DNA from: Stenotrophomonas sp.
GTDB lineage: Bacteria > Pseudomonadota > Gammaproteobacteria > Xanthomonadales > Xanthomonadaceae
Assembly (NCBI GenBank): GCA_003525885.1
Contig: DQIG01000186.1
Coordinates: 4,779 to 10,557, forward strand
Length of the DNA: 5,779 nt
Direction of reading: 5' to 3'
Of the stretch, positions 1 through 5,446 are shown piece after piece; the first letter of the stretch is position 1; every line of letters starts with the position of its first letter. Position numbers and translations under genes: made by a program. The notes beneath the pieces were generated by a model. That model saw only the letters and a program-made list of their open reading frames with translations, did not search any database and was not told the origin of the DNA.

Positions 1-1
1 C

Positions 2-1825
2 GGCTTCCTGCCGATCGCCACGGCGGCGTCGAGCACCGGCGAGTACACCCGTTCGCTGTTCCAGGTGGTGACCATCGCGCTGGTGGTGTCGTGGATCGCA
101 GCAGTGCTGTTCATCCCGTACCTGGGCGACAAGATGCTGCCGGACCTGTTCAATCCGCAGCCGCCGAAGCCGGGCAGCCTGTCCGCGCGTTGGCTGGCCA
201 AGCGACAGCAGTGGGCCGACCGCTATCCGGCGCTGGCCAACCTGATCGCACCGCCGCAGCATGGGCACGACCATGATCCGTACCAGCGCCCGTTCTACCG
301 CAGCTTCCGTCGCTTCCTCGACGCCTGCCTGCGCCGCCGCTGGTGGGTGATTGCCGCGACCATCGCCCTGTTCGTGTTCTCGCTGCTGATGTTCCGCTTC
401 GTGCCGCAGCAGTTCTTCCCGGATTCGACCCGGCCGGAACTGATGGTGGACATCGAGCTGGCCGAGGGCGCCTCGCTGCGCTCGACCCAGGCCCAGGCCG
501 AGAAGCTGGAGAAGCTGCTGTCCGGCCGCGAGGGCATCGCCAACTACGTGTCCTACGTGGGCACCGGATCGCCGCGCTTCTACCTGCCGCTGGACCAGCA
601 GCTGCCGGCAACCAACTTCGCCCAGTTCGTGGTGCTGGCCAAGGACATCAAGTCGCGTGAGAGCACCCGCGACTGGCTGCTGCACGAGGTGATCCCGAAG
701 TTCCCGGATGTGCAGATGCGCGTGACCCGCCTGGAGAACGGTCCGCCGGTGGGCTACCCGGTACAGATGCGTATCTCCGGCGAGCACATCGAGAAGGTGC
801 AGGCGATCGCGCGACAGGTCGAGGCCAAGGTGCGTGAGAACCCGCATGTAATGAACGTCAACCTGGACTGGAGCGAGCCGAGCAAGGTGGTGCGGCTGGT
901 AATCGATCAGGAGCGCGCGCGCGCGCTGGGTGTGAGCAGTGCACAGGTCAGCCAGTTCCTGGCCAGTTCGCTGGCCGGCCAGTCGGTGAGCGTGTATCGC
1001 GAAGGCAACCGCCAGATCGAGATGCTGCTGCGCGGGCCGGCCGATGAGCGCAATCAGCTGGATCTGCTGTCCAGCCTGTCGATGCCGACCGCCAACGGCG
1101 GCAGCATCACGCTGTCGCAGGTAGCGACGATGGAGTACGGCTTCGAGGACGGCATCATCTGGCACCGCAACCGGCTGCCGACGGTGACCGTGCGTGCCGA
1201 CATCAGCGATGGCATGCAGGCGCTGGATGTGGTGCACCAGATCGTACCTACGCTGGATGGCATCCGTGCCGAGCTGCCGAACGGCTATCTGCTGGAAACC
1301 GGCGGTACCGTGGAGGACTCGGCGCGTGGCCAGAACTCGATCAAGGCTGGCATGCCGCTGTTCCTGGTGGTGGTGGCCACGCTGCTGATGCTGCAGCTGC
1401 GCAGCTTCTCGCGTGCGGCGATGGTGCTGGTGACCGCGCCGCTGGGCATCATCGGTGCGACCCTGTTCCTGCTGTTGTTCCGCGCGCCGTTCGGCTTCGT
1501 GGCGCTGCTGGGTACGATCGCACTGGCCGGCATGATCATGCGCAACTCGGTGATCCTGATCGACCAGATCCAGCAGGACATCGATGCCGGGCATGACCGC
1601 TGGCATTCGATCATCGATGCCACCGTGCGCCGTTTCCGCCCGATCGTGCTGACCGCGCTTGCCGCGGTGCTGGCGATGATTCCGCTGTCGCGCAGTGCGT
1701 TCTACGGCTCGATGGCGATTTCGATCATGGGCGGTCTGATCGTGGGCACGGTGCTGACCCTGGTGTTCCTGCCGGCGCTGTACGCGGCGTGGTTCCGGGT
1801 CAAGCCGGATGAATCCGGAGCGTGA
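2..1825 (+). CDS. RND-family efflux transporter, inner-membrane permease subunit (C-terminal part, 5' truncated by window)
   Basis: This is the proton-driven inner-membrane pump of a tripartite export system, which works with a periplasmic adaptor and an outer-membrane channel. The frame is already open at the window edge, so the visible 607 residues are the C-terminal ~60% of a protein of usually ~1,020-1,050. Visible parts, numbered from the window edge: TM6 (about 22-42), a cytoplasmic linker containing HGHDHD (87-92), TM7 (about 113-133), the second large periplasmic porter/docking loop (about 135-445), then TM8-TM12 (about 449-600). The TM10 stretch AGMIMRNSVILIDQI and the start FPDSTRPELMVDIELAEGAS of the second loop are typical of the HAE1 (drug/hydrophobe) branch rather than heavy-metal pumps. 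From memory they resemble the TriC/MexK/NolG subgroup, which is unverified. The TM4 proton-relay aspartates lie outside the window. No frameshift is seen. It ends with TGA, and the next gene is convergent. Substrate is unknown. Confidence 0.96.
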   Translation, partial: GFLPIATAASSTGEYTRSLFQVVTIALVVSWIAAVLFIPYLGDKMLPDLFNPQPPKPGSLSARWLAKRQQWADRYPALANLIAPPQHGHDHDPYQRPFYRSFRRFLDACLRRRWWVIAATIALFVFSLLMFRFVPQQFFPDSTRPELMVDIELAEGASLRSTQAQAEKLEKLLSGREGIANYVSYVGTGSPRFYLPLDQQLPATNFAQFVVLAKDIKSRESTRDWLLHEVIPKFPDVQMRVTRLENGPPVGYPVQMRISGEHIEKVQAIARQVEAKVRENPHVMNVNLDWSEPSKVVRLVIDQERARALGVSSAQVSQFLASSLAGQSVSVYREGNRQIEMLLRGPADERNQLDLLSSLSMPTANGGSITLSQVATMEYGFEDGIIWHRNRLPTVTVRADISDGMQALDVVHQIVPTLDGIRAELPNGYLLETGGTVEDSARGQNSIKAGMPLFLVVVATLLMLQLRSFSRAAMVLVTAPLGIIGATLFLLLFRAPFGFVALLGTIALAGMIMRNSVILIDQIQQDIDAGHDRWHSIIDATVRRFRPIVLTALAAVLAMIPLSRSAFYGSMAISIMGGLIVGTVLTLVFLPALYAAWFRVKPDESGA

Positions 1826-1833
1826 TGCCGACC

Positions 1834-1874
1834 GGGGTCGGATCCCTTTCCCTCCGGGAAAGGGCTCTGACCCC
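1834..1874. repeat. Long near-perfect inverted repeat (hairpin) just after the RND stop codon
   Basis: Arms at 1834-1852 and 1856-1874 are 19 nt each with a 3-nt loop (tcc). Seventeen of 19 positions pair by Watson-Crick rules, one is a G-T wobble (1840/1868) and one is a mismatch (1843/1865). The left arm starts GGGGTC and the right arm ends GACCCC. It lies 8 nt after the RND stop and has no T-tract, so it is not a textbook intrinsic terminator, though a transcript hairpin could still protect or end the RND mRNA. It lacks the GTAG end of the other palindromes here, so it belongs to a different repeat class. From memory, similar GGGGTC...GACCCC repeats occur between genes in Stenotrophomonas, which is unverified. 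Confidence 0.85.
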
Positions 1875-1900
1875 ATCCATGCCGGTTGGTCCCTTCCCAG

Positions 1901-1924
1901 GTAGGTGCCAACCTTGGTTGGCAC
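1901..1924 (+). repeat. SMAG/REP palindrome, GTGCCAACC stem type
   Basis: GTAG (1901-1904) is followed by a perfect 9-bp stem, gtgccaacc (1905-1913) and ggttggcac (1916-1924), with a 2-nt loop. The GTAG head next to a short stem-loop is the hallmark of the S. maltophilia GTAG (SMAG) repetitive extragenic palindromes. A close relative lies at 4237-4260. Confidence 0.85.
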
Positions 1925-1951
1925 GGATGCGCCCAATTCCCCACGCCATCA

Positions 1952-1974
1952 GTAGAGCCACCCCATGGGTGGCT
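1952..1974 (+). repeat. SMAG/REP palindrome, AGCCACCC stem type
   Basis: GTAG (1952-1955) is followed by a perfect 8-bp stem, agccaccc (1956-1963) and gggtggct (1967-1974), with loop cat. It lies 28 nt past the stop codon of the leftward 110-residue membrane protein gene. An identical copy is at 4334-4356. Confidence 0.88.
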
Positions 1975-2002
1975 GCGGGAGATGGTTCGATGCCTCTCTC
2001 GT

Positions 2003-2335
2003 TCAGACCGAAGGTATCTTGTGGCGCTCGATGCCGTGCACCGCCAGCAGGAAGAGCACGGCGGATGCCAGGGTCAGCAGCATCGGGATGAACGAATCGA
2101 TGGCCAGGCCCAGAGCGTTGGCTAAGGGTTCGGGCAACGGGTTGCCGGAATAGTAGATCACCAGGGCCATGGCAGGGGACGACAAGAAGGGCCACAGGCA
2201 CATGGCCGTGGTCGACCACGCGAACCCGGCACTGCTGCGCGTGCGCAGCCGTCGGTGCATCGTCCAGGCGGCGATGACAGAAAGCAGCAGGGCCATGCCT
2301 GCCGCGATACCGTTGATCAGATCGGAGTGAAACAC
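2003..2335 (-). CDS. Small hypothetical membrane protein (110 aa)
   Basis: I do not recognise a family. The 110 residues contain three hydrophobic segments, at about 6-26, 38-62 and 73-102. An Arg-rich stretch (HRRLRTR, 27-33) follows the first segment and the C-terminus is polar (ERHKIPSV), which is consistent with a small integral inner-membrane protein. The GTG at 2335 is chosen as start because a strong Shine-Dalgarno, AGGGAG at 2348-2343, sits 7 nt upstream and the protein then begins at the first hydrophobic helix. The frame could be extended to a GTG at 2392, but that start falls inside a repeat and adds 19 Arg-rich residues without plausible character. It follows the LysR gene on the same strand with a 70-nt gap that contains a GTAG palindrome. 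It could be read through from that gene or have its own promoter. Function is unknown. The coding call rests on the start signal and the coherent membrane pattern. Confidence 0.72.
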   Translation of the reverse strand: MFHSDLINGIAAGMALLLSVIAAWTMHRRLRTRSSAGFAWSTTAMCLWPFLSSPAMALVIYYSGNPLPEPLANALGLAIDSFIPMLLTLASAVLFLLAVHGIERHKIPSV

Positions 2336-2342
2336 GGCCGGG

Positions 2343-2348
2343 CTCCCT
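2343..2348 (-). promoter_or_regulatory. Shine-Dalgarno site of the 110-aa membrane protein gene
   Basis: On the minus strand the bases read AGGGAG, 7 nt before the GTG at 2335-2333. This site decides the start codon in favour of 2335 over the upstream in-frame GTG at 2392. Confidence 0.7.
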
Positions 2349-2386
2349 GGCTGTAGCGCTCTGGTTCGCTGTCTCCATCTTGCACC

Positions 2387-2409
2387 ATTCACGCTTGGCG
2401 TGGATCTAC
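2387..2409 (-). repeat. SMAG/REP palindrome overlapping the LysR gene stop codon
   Basis: On the plus strand the arms are attcacgc (2387-2394) and gcgtggat (2398-2405) with loop ttg, followed by ctac (2406-2409), so on the minus strand the element reads GTAG then stem-loop. Seven of 8 stem positions are Watson-Crick pairs and one is a T-G wobble. The TAG inside GTAG (2408-2406) is the stop codon of the LysR-type regulator gene. Confidence 0.82.
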
Positions 2410-3311
2410 CGCAATTGCAGGCCGGTTCGAAGCACCGGCAACAACCACTCGATGAACACCTGCACGCGCTGCGCGCGGTGTTGCCGGTGCGGCTGCAGCA
2501 GGGTCACCGGCAGCGGCTGGGCCACGTACTGCGGCATCACCTCCACCAACGCGCCTGACTGTAGTTCGACCTGTACGTCGTAGCGCGGAATCTGCAGCAG
2601 CCCCAGCCCGGCCACGCAGCAGGCGATCGACGCCTCGGCGCTGTTCACCCGTACCCAGCCGGGCATCGGCAGCGTGCGCAGCGGGCCGCCATCCTGCCAC
2701 TCCCACGGTTCCACCCGTGCCGTGGTCGGTGACGCGTAGTTCACTGCGCGGTGCTGCGGCAGGTCGGCAGGATGCTCCGGCACGCCGTGGTCGCGCAGGT
2801 AGGCCGGCGCGGCAACGTTGACGAAGTCGAGCTGGCCCAGCGTGCGCGCCACCAGGCTGGAGTCGCCAAGCTGGCCGACCCGCAGCACCGCATCGCAGCC
2901 GTCTTCGATCAGGTTCACCGCGCGGTCGGTCATGCCCAGGTCGACTTCCACCTGCGGATACTGCGCGAAGAACCCGGGCAGCGCCGGGGCGATGATGCGG
3001 CGGCCGATGCGGCTGGGCACGTCGATCTTCAGCAGGCCCACCGGCTGCGCATCGTCCTGCCGGAACAGCGATTCGGCGTCTTCAACCTCCGCGATCAGGC
3101 GCAGGCAGCGGGCATGGAACACGTCGCCATCATGGGTGGTGGACACCCGGCGGGTCGAGCGCTGCAGCAGGCGGGTGCCGAGTCGCTGCTCCAGTTCCGC
3201 CACCGCCGCCGAGACCGTAGAACGGGGGAGTCCGAGCTGGTCGGCAGCGCGGGTGAAGCTGGCGCACTCCACGACCCGGGTGAAGATGCGGAAGCGATCG
3301 ATCCGGTCCAT
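2406..3311 (-). CDS. LysR-type transcriptional regulator (301 aa)
   Basis: This is a cytoplasmic DNA-binding regulator, at the usual length for the family (~300 residues). The N-terminal winged helix-turn-helix covers about residues 1-60, including the family-typical FTRAADQLGLPRSTVSAAVAEL (19-40) and LEQRLGTRLLQRSTRRV (40-56). The effector-binding domain spans about 90-295. It begins GLLKIDVPSRIGRRIIAPAL and carries the ..DAVLRVGQL.. (140-148) and ..SIACCVAGLGLLQIP.. (228-242) stretches common in the CrgA/AphB-like branch. The ATG at 3311 is the natural family start (MDRIDRFRIF), although no strong Shine-Dalgarno precedes it. The gene is divergent from the SDR gene with 117 nt between the starts, the classic arrangement in which a LysR protein controls its neighbour and itself. 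Its stop codon TAG is contributed by a GTAG repeat. The effector cannot be predicted from sequence alone. Confidence 0.95.
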   Translation of the reverse strand: MDRIDRFRIFTRVVECASFTRAADQLGLPRSTVSAAVAELEQRLGTRLLQRSTRRVSTTHDGDVFHARCLRLIAEVEDAESLFRQDDAQPVGLLKIDVPSRIGRRIIAPALPGFFAQYPQVEVDLGMTDRAVNLIEDGCDAVLRVGQLGDSSLVARTLGQLDFVNVAAPAYLRDHGVPEHPADLPQHRAVNYASPTTARVEPWEWQDGGPLRTLPMPGWVRVNSAEASIACCVAGLGLLQIPRYDVQVELQSGALVEVMPQYVAQPLPVTLLQPHRQHRAQRVQVFIEWLLPVLRTGLQLR

Positions 3312-3428
3312 TGTTCGCTGGCTCTGGAAAGTTAAGTCAATGTGGCGGGCTTTATCCGCGTTTTCTGCACGATATCGTCGTCAGGGCAGGGTTGCTACCC
3401 CGGGCAGCCCCCTCCCGAGACCGAAGCC
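3312..3428. promoter_or_regulatory. Divergent promoter/operator region between the LysR and SDR genes
   Basis: These 117 nt must hold both promoters. It is noticeably AT-richer at 3328-3380 than the flanking genes. Visible dyads are a perfect 10-bp palindrome acgatatcgt (3369-3378) and a 15-nt imperfect dyad GCTaCCCcGGGcAGC (3394-3408). The minus strand has a TTGACT hexamer (3340-3335), but no good -10 follows it at proper spacing before the regulator ATG. Neither dyad has the canonical T-N11-A spacing of LysR sites, so I do not name an operator. No GTAG repeats occur here. Confidence 0.55.
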
Positions 3429-4202
3429 ATGACCGACCATTCCCTCAAGGGCAAGACCGTGCTGATCGCCGGTGGCGCCAAGAACCTCGGCGGCCTGATC
3501 GCCCGCGACTTCGCCGCACAGGGCGCCAAAGCCATCGTCATCCACTACAACAGCGCCGCCACCCAGGCCGATGCAGAGGCGACCGTCGCCGCGGTACAGG
3601 CCGCCGGCAGCAAGGCGGTGGCCCTGCAGGGAGACCTGACGTCGGCGGCAGCGATGGAGCGCTTGTTTGCCGATGCCGTGGCAGCGGTCGGCCGTCCCGA
3701 CATTGCCATCAACACGGTCGGCAAGGTACTGAAGAAGCCGCTGCTGGACATCAGCGAAGCAGAGTACGACGAGATGAGCGCGGTCAACGCCAAGACTGCT
3801 TTCTTCTTCCTGAAGGAGGCCGGTCGCCACCTCAACGACGGCGGCCGCATCTGCACCCTGGTCACCTCACTGCTGGGCGCATTCACGCCGTTCTATTCCA
3901 GCTATGCCGGCACCAAGGCGCCGGTCGAGCACTTCACCCGTGCGGCGTCCAAGGAGTTCGGCGAACGCGGCATCTCGGTGAGTGCGATCGGGCCGGGCCC
4001 GATGGACACGCCATTCTTCTATCCAGCCGAGAATGCCGATGCGCAGGCGTATCACAAGACCGCGGCCGCGCTGTCGGCGTTCACCCGCACGGGTCTGACC
4101 GACATCGCCGACATCGTGCCGTGGATCCGCTTCCTGGTGACCGATGGCTGGTGGATGACCGGGCAGACGATTCTGGTCAATGGCGGGTACACGACCAAGT
4201 AA
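3429..4202 (+). CDS. Short-chain dehydrogenase/reductase (SDR), 257 aa
   Basis: This is an NAD(P)-dependent oxidoreductase of the classical SDR family, soluble and Rossmann-fold. Visible motifs: cofactor glycine motif GGAKNLGG (15-22), Asp in GDLT (68-71), INTVG (94-98) in place of the usual NNAG, catalytic Asn120 (VNAKT), Ser147, Tyr159 and Lys163 (YAGTK), then the PGPMDTPF turn (189-196) and the C-terminal GQTILVNGGY (245-254). Thus the Asn-Ser-Tyr-Lys tetrad is intact. The basic Lys18 in the glycine motif and HYNS (39-42) after strand 2 suggest NADP(H), which is inference. The ATG at 3429 is chosen because the product then starts at the family's normal N-terminus; a GAGA lies 8 nt upstream. 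An in-frame GTG at 3342 would add 29 unlikely residues. It is divergent from, and probably regulated by, the LysR gene. Its substrate is unknown; 3-oxoacyl-ACP-reductase-like annotation would be a guess. Confidence 0.95.
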   Translation: MTDHSLKGKTVLIAGGAKNLGGLIARDFAAQGAKAIVIHYNSAATQADAEATVAAVQAAGSKAVALQGDLTSAAAMERLFADAVAAVGRPDIAINTVGKVLKKPLLDISEAEYDEMSAVNAKTAFFFLKEAGRHLNDGGRICTLVTSLLGAFTPFYSSYAGTKAPVEHFTRAASKEFGERGISVSAIGPGPMDTPFFYPAENADAQAYHKTAAALSAFTRTGLTDIADIVPWIRFLVTDGWWMTGQTILVNGGYTTK

Positions 4203-4206
4203 GCAA

Positions 4207-4229
4207 AGCCACGCATGGCGTGGCTCTAC
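4207..4229 (-). repeat. SMAG/REP palindrome, reverse orientation, 4 nt after the SDR stop
   Basis: Arms agccacgc (4207-4214) and gcgtggct (4218-4225) pair perfectly over 8 bp with loop atg, followed by ctac (4226-4229). It could form the 3' hairpin of the SDR mRNA. Confidence 0.87.
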
Positions 4230-4236
4230 CGCTGTG

Positions 4237-4260
4237 GTGGGTGCCAACCTTGGTTGGTAC
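4237..4260 (+). repeat. SMAG-like palindrome with altered head (GTGG), GTGCCAACC stem type
   Basis: The stem is gtgccaacc (4241-4249) and ggttggtac (4252-4260), 8 of 9 Watson-Crick with one G-T wobble, and the loop is tt. The head reads GTGG (4237-4240) instead of GTAG. It is the same repeat type as 1901-1924. Confidence 0.75.
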
Positions 4261-4270
4261 GGATGGCCGC

Positions 4271-4293
4271 ATCCACGCATGGCATGGATCTAC
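4271..4293 (-). repeat. SMAG/REP palindrome, ATCCACGC stem type, reverse orientation
   Basis: Arms atccacgc (4271-4278) and gcatggat (4282-4289) pair at 7 of 8 positions (one C-A mismatch), loop atg, followed by ctac (4290-4293). Confidence 0.82.
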
Positions 4294-4309
4294 TGCGCGG
4301 GTTCGAACC

Positions 4310-4332
4310 ATCCGCGCATGGCGTGGATCTAC
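4310..4332 (-). repeat. SMAG/REP palindrome, ATCC(G/A)CGC stem type, reverse orientation
   Basis: Arms atccgcgc (4310-4317) and gcgtggat (4321-4328) pair at 8 positions including one G-T wobble, loop atg, followed by ctac (4329-4332). It abuts the next element with a single base between them. Confidence 0.85.
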
Positions 4333-4333
4333 A

Positions 4334-4356
4334 GTAGAGCCACCCCATGGGTGGCT
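4334..4356 (+). repeat. SMAG/REP palindrome, AGCCACCC stem type, 28 nt from the leuB stop
   Basis: GTAG (4334-4337), perfect 8-bp stem agccaccc (4338-4345) and gggtggct (4349-4356), loop cat. It is identical to 1952-1974 and lies downstream of leuB on the leuB strand, so it can form a 3' hairpin in the leu mRNA. Confidence 0.88.
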
Positions 4357-4384
4357 GCATGCAAAGTCCGAAGGAAAGGCCGGA

Positions 4385-5446
4385 TCAGTTGAGTTTGGCC
4401 AGCACCGCATCGGTCGCGGCGGCCGTGCTCACCGCCTGGCCCTTCGCAGCCAGGTCGGCGGTGAACACGCCGTCGTCCAGCACGGCGTGCACGGCAGCTT
4501 CCACCGCTGCGGCCTCGGCTTCCAGGCCCAGCGAATGGCGCAGCAGCATCGCGGCGCTGAAGATCGTCGCGTAGGGGTTGGCGATGCCCTTGCCGGCGAT
4601 GTCCGGGGCCGAACCGTGGATCGGCTCGTAGATACCGACTGCACCGGGTTCGCCCAGCGAGGCCGAGGGCAGCAGGCCCAGTGAACCGGCCAGCATCGAG
4701 GCTTCGTCGGTGAGGATGTCGCCGAACATGTTCTCGGTGACGATCACGTCGTACTCGCGCGGCTTGGCCAGCAGGTGCATCGCCATCGAATCAACCAGCT
4801 GGTGCTCCAGCGCCACGTCCGGGAACTCCTCGCGGCCGATGCGCGCGGCCACGTCGCGCCACAGGCGCGAGGTTTCCAGCACGTTGGCCTTGTCCACCGA
4901 GGTGACCTTGCCGCGGCGTTGCTGGGCCAGGCGGAAGGCACTGCGCAGCACGCGTTCGATTTCGGCCACGGTGTAGCGGCACAGGTCGCTGGCGCTGTCG
5001 GCGTCGCGGGTCTTGTCGCCGAAGTAGATGCCACCGGTCAGTTCGCGCACTACCACGAAGTCCACGCCCTGCAGCAGCTCGGCCTTGATCGGCGAGGCGT
5101 GCAGCGCGGCTTCGTGGGTACGCACCGGGCGCAGGTTGGCATACAGGCCCAGCGCCTTGCGGATCGCCAGCAGGCCCTGTTCCGGGCGCACCTTGGCGTT
5201 CGGGTCGGACCACTTCGGGCCACCGACCGCGCCCAGCAGTACGGCGTTGGCGGCCTGGCAGGCGGTCAACGTAGAGGCGGGCAGCGGTTCGCCATGACGG
5301 TCGATGGCGACGCCACCAATGTCGTGCTCGCTGAAGGTGAAGGTGTGGTTGAAGCGTTCGGCGACGGCCTTCAGGACGGCCACTGCCGCGGCGGCCACTT
5401 CCGGGCCGATGCCATCACCGGGCAGGACAACAATTTCAGCGTGCAT
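4385..5446 (-). CDS. leuB: 3-isopropylmalate dehydrogenase (353 aa)
   Basis: LeuB oxidatively decarboxylates (2R,3S)-3-isopropylmalate to 2-oxo-4-methylpentanoate (2-ketoisocaproate) with NAD+, the third dedicated step of leucine synthesis, in the cytoplasm. The protein is full length and starts MHAEIVVLPGDGIGPEV, the family's N-terminus. Key residues by comparison with characterised enzymes: substrate arginines Arg96, Arg106 and Arg134, catalytic Tyr141 (GGIYFG) and Lys186 (SVDKANVL), metal-binding Asp219, Asp243 and Asp247 within the family signature ENMFGDILTDEASML (238-252), and the NAD+ loop IHGSAPDIAGKGIANP (276-291). All are intact, so it should be active. The ATG at 5446 is preferred over further in-frame upstream starts because of family alignment and the GAGAG Shine-Dalgarno 5 nt upstream. 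It overlaps the leuD 3' end by 11 nt, implying one mRNA and translational coupling. It ends in TGA, facing the SDR gene across a repeat cluster. Confidence 0.98.
   Translation of the reverse strand: MHAEIVVLPGDGIGPEVAAAAVAVLKAVAERFNHTFTFSEHDIGGVAIDRHGEPLPASTLTACQAANAVLLGAVGGPKWSDPNAKVRPEQGLLAIRKALGLYANLRPVRTHEAALHASPIKAELLQGVDFVVVRELTGGIYFGDKTRDADSASDLCRYTVAEIERVLRSAFRLAQQRRGKVTSVDKANVLETSRLWRDVAARIGREEFPDVALEHQLVDSMAMHLLAKPREYDVIVTENMFGDILTDEASMLAGSLGLLPSASLGEPGAVGIYEPIHGSAPDIAGKGIANPYATIFSAAMLLRHSLGLEAEAAAVEAAVHAVLDDGVFTADLAAKGQAVSTAAATDAVLAKLN

Noticed and set aside
1822..2153. Short plus-strand frames starting at the RND stop codon, seemingly coupled to it
   Set aside because: Their first half is translated palindromes and their second half is antisense to the membrane protein gene. 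Peptides such as SRATPWVAA simply reflect SMAG sequence.
3309..3340. TTGACT (3340-3335, minus) as -35 box for the LysR gene
   Set aside because: The hexamer 17 nt downstream is CGAACA and directly abuts the start codon, so no convincing promoter can be called.
3369..3378. Perfect palindrome acgatatcgt as a LysR operator
   Set aside because: Its centre falls between two bases, which does not fit the T-N11-A layout. A 10-bp palindrome is a weak signal alone, so it is listed only as a candidate within the promoter region.
3342..3428. GTG at 3342 as start of the SDR gene
   Set aside because: It adds 29 residues with no SDR character, and its codons overlap the divergent promoter region. The ATG at 3429 gives the normal family N-terminus.
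2751..3432. Long plus-strand frames opposite the LysR gene (2751-3335 and 2818-3432)
   Set aside because: They are antisense to a clear full-length LysR gene and low-complexity in composition; no start signal or family resemblance.
4207..4356. Possible CRISPR array
   Set aside because: The repeats differ in stem sequence and orientation and have no regular unique spacers, and there are no cas genes. The palindromic GTAG architecture explains them.
4177..4410. Small frames across the SDR-leuB gap on both strands
   Set aside because: They are almost wholly made of GTAG repeats, and repeated peptides such as HAWMR/HAWRG come from the stem-loops.
3311..4684. 457-codon plus-strand frame running through the SDR gene and into leuB's complement
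   Set aside because: It is out of frame with the SDR coding sequence, Arg/Gly/His-rich, and crosses the repeat cluster. It is a GC-driven shadow frame.
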